A DNA stretch of 49,431 nucleotides from Clostridium sp. CF012 (GCF_018861755.1 NZ_JAHLEF010000038.1:1-49431), one strand, 5' to 3'. Shown: positions 35,601 to 46,110, numbered from the stretch's first letter. Numbers and translations: made by a program. The notes: a model not told the origin generated them from the letters alone.

Positions 35601-36566
35601 TTACAATAGATGACAAGCTACAAAATGTTCTCCACCTACATCTTTATACTGTGGGCACTCATTTTTGCACCTTTCCATGGCATATTGGCATCGGGTGTGA
35701 AATTTACAGCCAGACGGTGGATTTGCGGGACTTGGTATATCCCCTTGCAATATAATTCTCTCCCTCTTTATTGTTGGATCTGGCATTGGTACAGCAGATA
35801 ACAATGCCTTTGTATATGGATGAAGAGGATTATTATACAATTCATTTTTCGATGCCAATTCCACCAAAGATCCTAAATACATAACCCCTATTCTATGACT
35901 AATATGCTTTACTACGCTTAAATCATGTGAAATAAATAAATATGAAAAGCCCATTTTTTCTTGAAGTTCGCACATTAAGTTTACTATTTGAGATTGAATA
36001 GAAACATCCAGTGCCGATACCGGTTCATCTGCCACTATAAATTCTGGATTTAATATAAGAGCTCTTGCTATTCCTATTCTTTGCCTTTGCCCACCTGAAA
36101 ATTCATGGGGGTACCTTCTTATATGGTAAGGCGCAAGTCCACAAATTTCTAGAACTTCTTGAACTCTACCTGCGATTTCACTCTTAGGTAATATCCCATG
36201 ATCTATTAGTGCTTCTCCAACTATTTGCCCTACAGTAAGTCTTGGATTAAGAGAACTATATGGGTCTTGAAAAATTATTTGCATCTTTGGTCTTATTTTT
36301 CTTAAATCTTTTTTTGAAAGTTCAAATACATTTTGATCTTTAAAATAAACATTTCCATCTGTTTTGTTTAAAAGTCTTAACATAGTTCTACCAACTGTAG
36401 TTTTACCACAACCAGATTCACCAACTAGTCCCAAAGTCTCTCCTTTATTTATATATAGAGATACTCCATCTACAGCTTTAACATAACCTACAGTCTTTTG
36501 AAGTATTCCACCTCTAATAGGAAAATATGTTTTTAAATTCTCTACTCTAACTAATGATTCTTGCAC
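35601..36566 (-). CDS. oppF: Oligopeptide ABC transporter ATPase OppF
   Basis: 321 residues. Walker [11 protein letters not shown]-loop [12 protein letters not shown], signature [15 protein letters not shown], Walker [13 protein letters not shown], and the C-terminal Opp/Dpp domain with cysteines (CKFHTRC...ERCKNEC). One of the two ATPases driving peptide uptake through OppB/OppC. The start is GTG, preceded by GGGGGG. 54 bp behind oppD. Confidence 0.96.
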   Translation of the reverse strand: MQESLVRVENLKTYFPIRGGILQKTVGYVKAVDGVSLYINKGETLGLVGESGCGKTTVGRTMLRLLNKTDGNVYFKDQNVFELSKKDLRKIRPKMQIIFQDPYSSLNPRLTVGQIVGEALIDHGILPKSEIAGRVQEVLEICGLAPYHIRRYPHEFSGGQRQRIGIARALILNPEFIVADEPVSALDVSIQSQIVNLMCELQEKMGFSYLFISHDLSVVKHISHRIGVMYLGSLVELASKNELYNNPLHPYTKALLSAVPMPDPTIKRERIILQGDIPSPANPPSGCKFHTRCQYAMERCKNECPQYKDVGGEHFVACHLL

Positions 36567-36620
36567 TTACTTTCCCCCCCTTGCATTACATTGCATGCGT
36601 TACTCCGTAGTACAAAACAA

Positions 36621-37604
36621 TTATAGGTTGCTTTGTTCCTCATATAAAAAGCAGGCTACCTTATGTCCTGGTCTTATCTCTTTAATAGGTGGTTGCTGCT
36701 TTCTACAAATATCTAAAGCCTTTGGACACCTTGGACAAAAATGACATTCTTCTGGCATATCAATTGGATTTGGAACTTGTCCTGGTATTGAGTATAATCT
36801 ATCTACCTCTTTATCTAGTGAAGGTTTAGATTTCATTAAGCCATCAGTATATGGATGCATTGGATTTTTGAATAATTCAATTACAGATGCTTCCTCAACA
36901 ACCTTACCAGCATACATTACTACTACATACTCTGCCATTTCAGCTATTACTCCAAGGTCATGAGTAATAAGCATTATTGAAGTATTAAGCTTTTTCTTTA
37001 AATCCTTCATAATATCAAGTATCTGTGCTTGAATGGTTACATCTAAGGCAGTTGTTGGCTCATCTGCTATTAAAAGCTTTGGATTACATGACACTGCCAT
37101 GGCAATCATTGCCCTTTGACGCATGCCCCCACTAAGTTCATGAGGATAGCACCTCACTATTTCATCTGGTCTTGGTACCCCAACTAGCTTTAACATTTCT
37201 ATTGCCTTTTTCTTAGTTTCAACTTTACTTAATTTTTGATGGAGCAGAATTACTTCTTCTATTTGGTAGCCTATAGTAAATATAGGGTTTAAGGAGGTCA
37301 TAGGTTCTTGAAATATTACGGCTATGTCATTGCCCCTAATTTTTCTCATTTCATCATCCTTAAGTTCTAATATCTTTTTGTCCTCAAATATAATTTCTCC
37401 CCCAACTATTTTTCCTGGTGGTGACGGAATTAATTTCATTATGGACATTGCTGTAACACTTTTGCCACAACCTGATTCTCCAACCACACCTATAATTTCA
37501 CCTTTTCTAATGTTAAAGCTAACATCGTCAACTGCTTTTACAATGCCATCTTCCGTATAAAAATAGGTTTTTAAATTCTTTATTTCAACTAAATTTTTAC
37601 TCAT
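36621..37604 (-). CDS. oppD: Oligopeptide ABC transporter ATPase OppD
   Basis: 327 residues. Walker A GESGCGKSV, Q-loop IFQEPMTSLNP, signature LSGGMRQRAMIAMA, Walker B LLIADEPTTALD, and a C-terminal Opp domain with a Cys cluster (CHFCPRCPKALDIC). Pairs with OppF. AGGAGG supports the ATG; the gene starts 10 bp after oppC. Confidence 0.97.
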   Translation of the reverse strand: MSKNLVEIKNLKTYFYTEDGIVKAVDDVSFNIRKGEIIGVVGESGCGKSVTAMSIMKLIPSPPGKIVGGEIIFEDKKILELKDDEMRKIRGNDIAVIFQEPMTSLNPIFTIGYQIEEVILLHQKLSKVETKKKAIEMLKLVGVPRPDEIVRCYPHELSGGMRQRAMIAMAVSCNPKLLIADEPTTALDVTIQAQILDIMKDLKKKLNTSIMLITHDLGVIAEMAEYVVVMYAGKVVEEASVIELFKNPMHPYTDGLMKSKPSLDKEVDRLYSIPGQVPNPIDMPEECHFCPRCPKALDICRKQQPPIKEIRPGHKVACFLYEEQSNL

Positions 37605-37614
37605 AGCATGCCTC

Positions 37615-38532
37615 CTAAACCTTTAGTTTTGGATCGATGGCATCCCGAAGTCCATCTCCAAATAAATTTATACCCATTACCGTTAAGAAAATACATATAC
37701 CAGGTGGCGCCCAAACCCAAGGTTGAAATTGTAATATATATGCATCGTTAACTGACTGAATCATTTGACCCCAAGATGGTGTTGGTGGAGTAACTCCAAG
37801 TCCTAGAAAACTCAATGCTGACTCCGTTAGTATTGCACCGCCTATACCCAAAGTAGCTGAAACTATAATAGACGAAAAAGTATTTGGTAGTAGATGACTA
37901 AATATTTTTCTTCTGTCTTTAAGACCTAAAGCTTCTGCTGCCTGCATAAATTCTTGTTCCCTAAGGGATAATATTTGACCACGAACAATACGACAAAGCC
38001 CTGGCCATCCAAGTAATCCTATAATAAACATAACCACATACATCCTATACTGTGTTGGAACTTGTAAATCTGACATTACTGCCGCCAGCATTATAAGTAG
38101 TGGAAGTGATGGAAAACATAAAAATATATCAACTATCCTCATTATTATGCTATCCACCATTCCACCATAAAAGCCTGCTATTCCCCCTAATATACTACCA
38201 ATTATCACTTCAACTAGTACTGCAAGTACTCCTACTGAAAGAGATATTCTACCACCATACATAACTCTTACTAAAACATCCCTTCCCACATCATCCGTAC
38301 CCAAAATATGTTTAAAAGATGGAGGTGCCGATACATTATATAAGTCTATGGTTTCCATTTTATAATGAGATATGATTGGACCAAAAACCGCCATAAGTAT
38401 CATAAAAAGCAGTATATACATTCCAAACATAGCTAGCTTATTCTTTTTTAATCTTTTTCTTATTATCTTCCAAGGGCTTAAAATTTCTTCTTTTTTAATT
38501 ACCTTCACTTTTGGTTTTACTTCTAATTGCAT
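37615..38532 (-). CDS. oppC: Oligopeptide ABC transporter permease OppC
   Basis: 305 residues. An N-terminal cytoplasmic stretch (about 1-35), then about six membrane spans. The EAA loop (QAAEALGLKDRRKIFSHLLPN) contacts the ATPases. The N-terminal region has the OppC_N pattern (LKKNKLAMFGMYILL). 11 bp after oppB, start supported by AGGAGG. Confidence 0.96.
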   Translation of the reverse strand: MQLEVKPKVKVIKKEEILSPWKIIRKRLKKNKLAMFGMYILLFMILMAVFGPIISHYKMETIDLYNVSAPPSFKHILGTDDVGRDVLVRVMYGGRISLSVGVLAVLVEVIIGSILGGIAGFYGGMVDSIIMRIVDIFLCFPSLPLLIMLAAVMSDLQVPTQYRMYVVMFIIGLLGWPGLCRIVRGQILSLREQEFMQAAEALGLKDRRKIFSHLLPNTFSSIIVSATLGIGGAILTESALSFLGLGVTPPTPSWGQMIQSVNDAYILQFQPWVWAPPGICIFLTVMGINLFGDGLRDAIDPKLKV

Positions 38533-38543
38533 TTTGATACCTC

Positions 38544-39506
38544 CTATTTAAGCCTTATTCTCGGATCAACTACAGCATAAGTAACGTCTGCAATTAAGTT
38601 CCCAAACAACGTTAACGCTGCAAGTAAGATATTTATACCCATAAGCAGTGGATAATCGCGGTTACTTACTGCACCAATTGCTATAGGTCCTATACCAGGC
38701 CACCCAAAAATTGTCTCTGTAATAAAGGCTCCAGAAAATAATCCAGGAAGCCAAAATCCAAGTAATGTAATAACAGGAATCATACCATTTCTAAGTGCAT
38801 GTCTATATATAACCACTTTTTCCTTAAGGCCTTTAGCTCTAGCAGTTCTTATGTAATCCTGCCTTATAACCTCTAGCATACTAGACCTTGTGTATCTCAT
38901 AAGACCTGCAACACTACCTAACGTAAGCACAATTAATGGAAGTAGCATATGACGGGCTACATCTAGCCCATAGGAAAGACCTGTTGATACATTTCCTGCT
39001 GTTGTCATGCCAGTAACTGGGAGTATTGCAAGATCTACAGCGAATATTTTAATGAGAAGCATTCCAAAAAAGAAAGAGGGCATAGAAATCCCTATCAAGG
39101 CAAATACGGTGAAAAATCCATCAAATTTTGAGTACTGTTTTGTAGCAGAAACTACCCCGATTGGAATTGAAATTAATACACTTAGTATTAATGAAAGTAC
39201 AGCTAATAAAAAAGAATTCCATATATATGTGTTCATAACTTTTCCTACTGGTTGTTTAAAGTTAGTAGACTCGCCAAAATCCCCCTGAATCACTCCACCT
39301 GCCCATCTAAGGTACTGTTTGTCCAATCGTAGATCTAGACCCATTTGGTGTCTTAATTCTTGCTTTCTTTCTGCTGTTAATCCTTTATCCATTTTGCCTG
39401 TTAATGCATCACCTGGAGCCAACTGCACTATTAAGAATATTACTATAGATACCCCTATTAAAACTGGTATCATTTGCAGCAATCTTCTAGTTATATATTG
39501 CCTCAT
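38544..39506 (-). CDS. oppB: Oligopeptide ABC transporter permease OppB
   Basis: 320 residues with about six membrane spans. The OppB start is typical (MRQYITRRLLQMIPVLIGVS), and the EAA loop reads RTARAKGLKEKVVIYRHALRN. GGGGG supports the ATG. Between oppA and oppB lie 78 bp with a hairpin that probably reduces read-through, setting the permease below the binding protein. Confidence 0.96.
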   Translation of the reverse strand: MRQYITRRLLQMIPVLIGVSIVIFLIVQLAPGDALTGKMDKGLTAERKQELRHQMGLDLRLDKQYLRWAGGVIQGDFGESTNFKQPVGKVMNTYIWNSFLLAVLSLILSVLISIPIGVVSATKQYSKFDGFFTVFALIGISMPSFFFGMLLIKIFAVDLAILPVTGMTTAGNVSTGLSYGLDVARHMLLPLIVLTLGSVAGLMRYTRSSMLEVIRQDYIRTARAKGLKEKVVIYRHALRNGMIPVITLLGFWLPGLFSGAFITETIFGWPGIGPIAIGAVSNRDYPLLMGINILLAALTLFGNLIADVTYAVVDPRIRLK

Positions 39507-39523
39507 GATAATCCCCCTTTTAA

Positions 39524-39551
39524 ACTATGCTTGGGTTTAACCAAGCATAGT
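39524..39551 (-). promoter_or_regulatory. oppA-oppB intercistronic hairpin
   Basis: ACTATGCTTGG / CCAAGCATAGT, 11-bp stem with a 6-nt loop, placed between the binding-protein gene and the permease genes and lacking a T-run. Typical of partial termination or mRNA stabilisation that gives extra OppA. Confidence 0.6.
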
Positions 39552-39584
39552 AAAATATATTAACATAATTAAAGTTTTATTTAA

Positions 39585-41297
39585 CTATTTAGCCTTAGGC
39601 ACAATTAATTCTGCCTCTGCAATTTGATAAGTAAACTTAATATATGGAGATAAGCTTATACCTTTAACTCTTGAACTCACAGCCCACATCTCTTTACTTT
39701 GGTCTAATAAAATATATGGAACTTCCTCTGTAAATAGTTTAAACCACTCTCCATATAATTTCATTCTTTCTTTTGTATCCGTAGTCTTAAGAGCGTCTGC
39801 CATTAATTTTTGACTTTGTGGATTTATCCAGTTTCCTGCATTGTATCCACCTAGTTCTGCTTGTTTAGCTGAAAAAATTCCTGATGGATCTGGGTCTATA
39901 CTTAAACTCCAAGACATATTGAACATTTCAAATTTTTGCTCGTCATAAACCTTTGTACATAAAGTATTGAATTCCATTAATTCAGGAATAACATCTACTC
40001 CTATAGCCTTCCAATTCTCTTTTACTATTGGGATTAACATATCAACGTATTTACTTCCTTTGTAAGTCATCCAATGAATTGTGAACTTTTTGCCATCCTT
40101 ATATCTAAAGCCATCATCCTTTTTAAGCCAACCTGCTTCTTCTAATAAAGCATTTGCTTTTACGGGATCGTATGCATATTTGGTTACATCATCAGTATAT
40201 GCCCAAGAAACTTGTGACACTGGTGCATTGCAAATTTCAGCATAGCCTTTATATCTAGCATCTATAAAGCCTTTTCTATTTAAACCATAAGTAAGCGCCT
40301 GACGTACTTTAACATCTTTTAATTTTTCATCCTTAAGGTTTAAACCCATATATCCATATGAATTTCCTGGATATAGTTGCATATTTACAAATGCTGCAGT
40401 TTTAAGCATTTGAATGTTTTCTGGTGAAGTTCCAATTCTATCAATATCTACTTCACCAGCTGATAATGATTGAATGGCAGTCTGTGCATTAGTAACTTTT
40501 AGTATTAACTTATTAATCTTAGGCTCACCCTTCCAATAAGTAGGGTTTTTCTCAAAGTCAGCTTCTTGACCTGCCTTATAATTTTTAAAAACATATGGAC
40601 CAGAGCCCATTGGTTTTAAAAATAATTCTTTTAATCTGGCTACATTACCCTTTTCAAAAGTGTAATAGCTTTTACACATAATTCCATAACCAAAATCACC
40701 ACTTAGAGCTGGTGCTTTAACTTCCGTTAAAGTAAAGGAAATTGTATAATCATCTATAACCTTTATTCCTGTGACAGTTTTAGCATCACCTTTATTGTAT
40801 TCCTTGTATCCAGCTAATTTTTCTACTGCATCTGCTCTTGGCCCATCATACTTCGGGTCACAAATAGCTGTATAAGTAAATTCAACATCTTTCGCAGTTA
40901 ATTCTTCCCCATTGCTAAACTTAATTCCCTTATTTAAAGTGAAGGTATAGGTTTTATTATCCTCTGAAATCTTCCACTTCTTAGCTACAAGCCCTATAGG
41001 ATTTCCCTGAACATCATTTGACATTAATCCCTCAAAAACTAGCTCATAAACATAACCATCATCTGTTGAGCCCCCATATATTGGATTGAACTTTCCTTCT
41101 GGTGCTGTAAATCCAATAATTATAGTATCTTTTCTATTTGCTGCTGTAGCTGGCAATTTTTCTGGATTTACGGCAGCTATGACTTCTGATGCCTTCAAAT
41201 CCTTTCCTGCTCCTCCATTACCGCTTTGACCACAACCCGAAAATAATAGGGTCATTGACATAGCTAAACTTAAAAATCCAACAATTTTCTTTTTCAA
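39585..41297 (-). CDS. oppA: Oligopeptide-binding lipoprotein OppA
   Basis: 570 residues, family 5 extracellular solute-binding protein. A lipoprotein signal (MKKKIVGFLSLAMSMTLLFS) ends in lipobox LFSGC, so it is anchored to the outer face of the membrane. The two-lobe peptide-binding core includes WKISEDNKTYTFTLNKGIKF and VRQALTYGLNRK. It delivers peptides to OppBCDF. The start is TTG, with GGGGGA upstream. First gene of oppABCDF, behind a 20-bp palindrome. Confidence 0.96.
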   Translation of the reverse strand: MKKKIVGFLSLAMSMTLLFSGCGQSGNGGAGKDLKASEVIAAVNPEKLPATAANRKDTIIIGFTAPEGKFNPIYGGSTDDGYVYELVFEGLMSNDVQGNPIGLVAKKWKISEDNKTYTFTLNKGIKFSNGEELTAKDVEFTYTAICDPKYDGPRADAVEKLAGYKEYNKGDAKTVTGIKVIDDYTISFTLTEVKAPALSGDFGYGIMCKSYYTFEKGNVARLKELFLKPMGSGPYVFKNYKAGQEADFEKNPTYWKGEPKINKLILKVTNAQTAIQSLSAGEVDIDRIGTSPENIQMLKTAAFVNMQLYPGNSYGYMGLNLKDEKLKDVKVRQALTYGLNRKGFIDARYKGYAEICNAPVSQVSWAYTDDVTKYAYDPVKANALLEEAGWLKKDDGFRYKDGKKFTIHWMTYKGSKYVDMLIPIVKENWKAIGVDVIPELMEFNTLCTKVYDEQKFEMFNMSWSLSIDPDPSGIFSAKQAELGGYNAGNWINPQSQKLMADALKTTDTKERMKLYGEWFKLFTEEVPYILLDQSKEMWAVSSRVKGISLSPYIKFTYQIAEAELIVPKAK

Positions 41298-41646
41298 TGC
41301 TTTTTCCCCCTTTTAATTTAATAGACTCTAATTTTGCTACCCATATAATTATATGGGTTAGTAAATAATTTAATGTTATTTCATTACAATTTAACTAAAT
41401 TATAATGTTATTGGTATACAATGGCAATATTTTTCCTTCGACTTCTATTTCCCTTCTTCATTTACACATTTTTGGGAAATGTGATTGTTTTTGCAATATT
41501 CAGTCTTTATATTGTACAAATACTAAGTTAAAAAATGTAAGGATTACCTCATAAGATTTTTTCAACTAATTCCATTCTCTTAACACTCTATCTACAAAGC
41601 GCTGTACCACCTAGCCTAGTATAAAATTTATCGGTTCACTGTAATA
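41298..41646 (-). other. Upstream region of the opp operon
   Basis: AT-rich promoter region. It contains the perfect 20-bp palindrome at 41339-41358, about 40 bp before the oppA start. No CodY-box match good enough to report and no riboswitch recognised. Confidence 0.4.
41339..41358. promoter_or_regulatory. Palindrome in oppA leader (candidate operator)
   Basis: ACCCATATAATTATATGGGT, a perfect 20-bp palindrome upstream of oppA. It could be an operator or an mRNA 5' stem. Confidence 0.5.
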
Positions 41647-41687
41647 TAAAAAAGACTCACAATTTTTTTAAAATTGTGAGTCTTTTA
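41647..41687 (-). terminator. Terminator of the S41 protease gene
   Basis: AAAAGACTCACAATTTT / AAAATTGTGAGTCTTTT with T-run on the minus strand, about 80 bp behind the stop codon. Confidence 0.8.
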
Positions 41688-41765
41688 GGAATATACCCTT
41701 ATCCTTATATTCATTTGTTTTCTAAAGTTTTAAACCTTATATGAATTTTAAAAATACCATGTGCT

Positions 41766-43400
41766 TTAAGGTACAATATATTTAATTACAGTACCTCGTT
41801 CAATGTTTTTTCCCTTTGCATCCAATACGCTATCATTGACTATTAAATAATATGTTTGACCTTTTTCTAGCTGTTCATTTGGCGTTACTATTACGGACTT
41901 ATTATTAACATCTAATTTTATTGGAATTCTTTTTCCCGTTGTCTCATTCATAAGTTCAATTCCTTGTGACTTTATACTATCGTAATCTATAGGCATATTA
42001 AAATTGATGGTAAAATGCTTATCTACATTTATATCTTTTTTTAAGTCAGCTAATATCTTATAGTTAGAAAAACCCTGAATAATTTTATTACTTAACTCTT
42101 CCTTGGTTATTTTTTCCCAACCTACTTTACTTCCACGATAAGCATTGTAAGATAAATTTTTGCTCAGCATGTACTTAAATTCAGTCCAATATTCCTCACT
42201 TCTAGCCATTTTAAGGTTAATATAAAACTCTTTGCCATCCAAATCAATTTTCATATAACCGCTTTTGTCTTTAGGCACACTTGTACTACTTAGAAGTAAA
42301 TTTGCTACCTTCAAAGAATCAATCCCATCAGCAACTACTTCAAAATCTGGAGACACTCCCGTCTTATGAATTATATTTCCATAGGGAGAGTAAAATTTTT
42401 CCACAGTAAGCTTAAGATAGCTACCGTCAGACAATGGGAAGAGTTGCTGAGCAACTCCTTTTCCATAGGTTGTTGTGCCTATAAAAGTGGCCTTATCATA
42501 ATCCTTAACAGCAGCTGCTAATATCTCCGATGCACTAGCAGAATATTCATTTATTAAAAAAATTATTGGCTTGTCTATAATTTTTCCATGATCTATAGCT
42601 TTAATATTATATTTTACTAAATCCCTTTCTTCTATAATAATCCCAGGGACATTTCCAATAAAGTGGCCCGCTATATCTAGTGCTGTACCCAAATACCCCC
42701 CACCATTATACCTAAGGTCTATAATGTAACTGTTAGCTCCCAAGTCCTTCATTTTCTTTACTGCTGCTGAAAACAAATCACCAGTATCCTCTCCAAAAGA
42801 CAGGATAGATATATACGCTACCTTACCCGCTAGCATTTCGCTGCTTATTGTTGGTGACTTTATTTCTCTACGTTGAATATTAAAATTAAGTACTTCTGAG
42901 CCTCTTCTAACTGTAATTTTCACATAAGTACCTACAACGCCTTTTATAAATTTTATTGCTTCTTCAGTAGACGAAATTCCAACTAAACTATTGTTATCTA
43001 CTTGTACAATAATATCTCCTGCCACGAGTCCCGCATCTATTGCTGGAGAATTCTCCATAACCTTAGATACCCTTATTCCTTCAGGCACTAGGTCAATTCC
43101 AATACCTATTCCACTAACTGTATTGTTTATACTATCTACAAATTCCGTATACTCCTTCTTTGTAAAATAATCAGAATAAGGATCATCGAGTCTCTTCACC
43201 ATTTCTGTTAAATCCGGTGCATTTAATACGTAATCTGACACTGTATTTACATAATTGCTTTGTATAATAGCCTTCCCCTCTTGAAGTACATTAGGCTGGG
43301 CTAGTACCTTAGCGTATATGGGATTTAAAAATAATAATATTAGGAATACGCTTAATACCTTTTGAAACTTTTTAATATTTATAAATGATTGCTTTTTCAT
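41766..43400 (-). CDS. S41 carboxyl-terminal processing protease with C-terminal Ig-like domain
   Basis: 544 residues. A hydrophobic N-terminus (KVLSVFLILLFLNPIYAKVLA) is a signal peptide or anchor. Then come a helical CtpA_N region, a PDZ domain (about 90-175, GIGIGIDLVPEGIRVSKV...) and the S41 catalytic domain with nucleophile Ser in EYSASASEI and general-base Lys in TTTYGKGVAQQ. The last 85 residues (from KHFTINFNMPIDYDS) form an SbsA-type Ig-like domain, not part of standard CtpA; it probably mediates surface binding. Extracytoplasmic protease acting on protein C-termini. Monocistronic. Confidence 0.9.
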   Translation of the reverse strand: MKKQSFINIKKFQKVLSVFLILLFLNPIYAKVLAQPNVLQEGKAIIQSNYVNTVSDYVLNAPDLTEMVKRLDDPYSDYFTKKEYTEFVDSINNTVSGIGIGIDLVPEGIRVSKVMENSPAIDAGLVAGDIIVQVDNNSLVGISSTEEAIKFIKGVVGTYVKITVRRGSEVLNFNIQRREIKSPTISSEMLAGKVAYISILSFGEDTGDLFSAAVKKMKDLGANSYIIDLRYNGGGYLGTALDIAGHFIGNVPGIIIEERDLVKYNIKAIDHGKIIDKPIIFLINEYSASASEILAAAVKDYDKATFIGTTTYGKGVAQQLFPLSDGSYLKLTVEKFYSPYGNIIHKTGVSPDFEVVADGIDSLKVANLLLSSTSVPKDKSGYMKIDLDGKEFYINLKMARSEEYWTEFKYMLSKNLSYNAYRGSKVGWEKITKEELSNKIIQGFSNYKILADLKKDINVDKHFTINFNMPIDYDSIKSQGIELMNETTGKRIPIKLDVNNKSVIVTPNEQLEKGQTYYLIVNDSVLDAKGKNIERGTVIKYIVP

Positions 43401-43614
43401 ACTCTATCTCCTGTCAAATAATATTTTTTTCTTTATTGTATTCAATACTTTTCCTTTTAATACTTAACTATCTTTATAACCCAATAAATAGCTATAAATA
43501 TATAATACTACAATTAATTATATAGAGTAAATGTAAATATTTAAAATATATTTTATTTGTATTTATGGAGATAAATTATAATCATGAAGGTTGCTGCTTA
43601 TAAAAGTGCATAAA

Positions 43615-43643
43615 TAAAAAAAGAACTATTTCTAGTTCTTTTT
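43615..43643 (-). terminator. Terminator of the amino-acid transporter operon
   Basis: AAAAAGAACT / AGTTCTTTTT stem with a 6-nt loop, T-rich on the minus strand, about 20 bp behind the ATPase gene. Confidence 0.8.
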
Positions 43644-43663
43644 AATATATGACTTTAAAATTA

Positions 43664-44386
43664 TTATAAAATTTTCGCTAAAAATTCTTTTGTTCGTTGA
43701 TTGGTAGGGTTATTAAAAACTTCTTCTGGTGTTCCATCTTCAACAATATATCCATCGTCCATAAATAACACTCTACTTCCTACTTCTTTAGCGAAGCCCA
43801 TTTCATGAGTTACAACTACCATAGTCATTCCATCCACGGCTAGATCCTTCATAACTTCCAGAACTTCTCCTACCATTTCAGGATCTAGAGAAGAGGTTGG
43901 CTCATCAAATAGCATTACATCTGGTTTCATAGCAAGAGCTCTAACAATTGCTATTCTTTGTTTTTGCCCTCCTGATAATTGAGCTGGGTAACTGCTCGCT
44001 TTACCTTCCAGTCCAACTTTTTCAAGTAATTCAAAGGCTAATTTTTCTGCACTTTGTTTTGAGAGTTTTTTAACCTTAATAGGAGAAAAAGCTACGTTAT
44101 CTAGTATTGTCATGTGCGGAAAGAGATTAAATCCTTGAAAAACCATACCCATCTTTTGTCTTTGCATATCAATATTATTATGTTTACTTATTATTGAAAC
44201 CTCTTGGAAATATATATCACCAGAAGTTGGCTGTTCTAGTAAATTTAAGCATCTTAAAAAAGTGCTTTTTCCTGAACCACTTGGCCCAATAACTACAACA
44301 ACTTCTCCTTTTTCTACATGAATATCAATACCCTTAAGTACTTCCAATTTTCCGAAACTTTTCTTTAAGTTACAAACTTTAATCAC
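43664..44386 (-). CDS. Polar amino-acid ABC transporter ATPase (GlnQ-type)
   Basis: 240 residues. Walker [11 protein letters not shown]-loop [13 protein letters not shown], signature [15 protein letters not shown], Walker [13 protein letters not shown], His-switch TH. The start is GTG and overlaps the end of the permease gene by 8 bp, so translation is coupled. Third gene of the binding protein-permease-ATPase operon, probably ArgR-controlled. Confidence 0.95.
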   Translation of the reverse strand: MIKVCNLKKSFGKLEVLKGIDIHVEKGEVVVVIGPSGSGKSTFLRCLNLLEQPTSGDIYFQEVSIISKHNNIDMQRQKMGMVFQGFNLFPHMTILDNVAFSPIKVKKLSKQSAEKLAFELLEKVGLEGKASSYPAQLSGGQKQRIAIVRALAMKPDVMLFDEPTSSLDPEMVGEVLEVMKDLAVDGMTMVVVTHEMGFAKEVGSRVLFMDDGYIVEDGTPEEVFNNPTNQRTKEFLAKIL

Positions 44387-45029
44387 TAATTTTCAACCTC
44401 TCTTCCACACGTTTCATAAATTTAGAAAGTGTAAATGTCATAACAAAATATATAAAAGCTGAGACTAGTAATGGCTCAAAGGGTTTGAATATGTTCCCTC
44501 TTACCGTATCTGCATTATAAGATAACTCATGAATTCCTATTATGGAAACTATAGAAGATTCCTTAATAATTACTATAAATTCATTCCCTAGCACTGGTAT
44601 TATAGTCTTAACAGCTTGTGGAATTATAATACTTATCATAGCCATGTTATAAGACATCCCAAGTGACCTAGCCGCTTCCATTTGTCCCTTATCAATAGAA
44701 TTTATTCCTCCACGAATAATCTCTGCTACATAAGCAGAACTATTTATAGAAAGAGCGATAATTCCTGCTACCATATCTGGCAATTGTACTCCAGCATATG
44801 GCAAGCCATAAAAAATAATATATAACTGCACTAAAACCGGTGTTCCTCTTATAATCTCAATATATATTGATGCTATAATGTTTAAAATTACACTTTTAGA
44901 TATTTTCATTAGTGCAAAAATAGTTCCACCTATAACTCCGAGTAACACAGAAAAAAATGCAATTATCAAGGTAAATTTAGCACCATTTATAAAAAACATG
45001 TAGTATTCACTCAAAAATGAAAAATCCAT
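44379..45029 (-). CDS. Polar amino-acid ABC transporter permease
   Basis: 216 residues with about five membrane spans and the His/Glu/Gln permease pattern [22 protein letters not shown] as EAA loop. The N-terminal [21 protein letters not shown] is typical. 60 bp after the binding protein; overlaps the ATPase gene. Only one permease gene, so it probably forms a homodimer. Confidence 0.95.
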   Translation of the reverse strand: MDFSFLSEYYMFFINGAKFTLIIAFFSVLLGVIGGTIFALMKISKSVILNIIASIYIEIIRGTPVLVQLYIIFYGLPYAGVQLPDMVAGIIALSINSSAYVAEIIRGGINSIDKGQMEAARSLGMSYNMAMISIIIPQAVKTIIPVLGNEFIVIIKESSIVSIIGIHELSYNADTVRGNIFKPFEPLLVSAFIYFVMTFTLSKFMKRVEERLKISD

Positions 45030-45089
45030 ATATTCCTCTTCTCCTATAATTTAAATAATTATTTTATATTAGTTATTTATTTAATTGCC

Positions 45090-45905
45090 TTATTCAGAAA
45101 TTTTATCAGCATCTGCAACGAATTTATCAATAGCTTTAGCCTTGATTAATCTATCAATAGTTTTATTTACAGAATTTACTAAATCTTCATTTCCTTTTTT
45201 TACTGCTATGGCTGAACCAGATTCCTCACTTTTAATCTGTACTGTTGATATTATTAGCGAAGGATTCTGTTGAATGTATGATTTTGCAACTGGTGATTCA
45301 ACAATTACCGCATCCACCTTTTTAGTCTTCAAAGACAGTATAAGGTCTGATACCTTTCCTAATGGTTTTATTTCTGAACCTGAAAGTAGTTTTTTTGCTA
45401 ACTGCTCTTGTGTCGCACCCATTTGAACTCCTACTTTTTTACTCTTTAAATCTTCTATAGACTTAATTTTTCCCTCATCTTCCGCTCTTATAACAACGCA
45501 TTGTACCGCAGTATAATAGATTTTAGAAAAATCTACATTCTTTTTTCTATCTTCTGTAGGATTCATACCTGCGCCAACAAAATCAACATTTCCTGTTTGC
45601 AAGGCTGCAAGCAAGCCATCAAACTTCATATCCTTTATTTCAAGCTCAACGCCTAAATCCTTTGCTATTTCTTTTGCTACTTCAATATCAAAACCCACAA
45701 TTGTGTCCTTGCCATCAATTGATTTATGAAATTCATAGGGTGGATAATCTGCACTTGTACCAATTACTATTTTCCCCTTCTCTTTGAGCTTGTCCATTTT
45801 TGAAAGTCCAGCGGACGCTTTTCCTTGTGCGCACCCAGACAAACTAAAGGCTATAAGAATTGTTATTATCATACTAATTATCTTTTTACTATTAATATTC
45901 TTCAT
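45090..45905 (-). CDS. Polar amino-acid-binding lipoprotein
   Basis: 271 residues, family 3 solute-binding protein. Lipoprotein signal with lipobox SLSGC (residues 21-25). The core motifs KIVIGTSADYPPYEF and GFDIEVAKEIAKDLGVELEIKDM match amino-acid-binding proteins. Ligand not provable; an ArgR-type operator upstream hints at arginine, lysine or related amino acids. First gene of a three-gene ABC operon. Confidence 0.95.
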   Translation of the reverse strand: MKNINSKKIISMIITILIAFSLSGCAQGKASAGLSKMDKLKEKGKIVIGTSADYPPYEFHKSIDGKDTIVGFDIEVAKEIAKDLGVELEIKDMKFDGLLAALQTGNVDFVGAGMNPTEDRKKNVDFSKIYYTAVQCVVIRAEDEGKIKSIEDLKSKKVGVQMGATQEQLAKKLLSGSEIKPLGKVSDLILSLKTKKVDAVIVESPVAKSYIQQNPSLIISTVQIKSEESGSAIAVKKGNEDLVNSVNKTIDRLIKAKAIDKFVADADKISE

Positions 45906-45952
45906 ATGTTATTCCCCCTTGTATATATATTACCTCTATAAGAATACATTAC

Positions 45953-45970
45953 ATTGCATAAATATGCAAT
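45953..45970 (-). promoter_or_regulatory. ArgR-box-like operator of the amino-acid ABC operon
   Basis: The core TGCATAAATATGCA (45955-45968) fits the ArgR/AhrC consensus TGNATWWWWATNCA exactly, flanked by ATT/AAT. It lies about 50 bp upstream of the start codon and overlaps a possible -35 (TTGCAT) with -10 TATTCT 17 bp downstream on the minus strand. Confidence 0.6.
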
Positions 45971-46110
45971 ACATATTTTTAATATTTATAAATTATATTA
46001 TGTCACAAGGCCTCTATTACTCCATTACGTTAATTTTTTTAATTGTTTTTTCACAATTTTTACGGATTTTATATTAGTTTAAACATTGTATATCTGTGTA
46101 TAATATCCAA

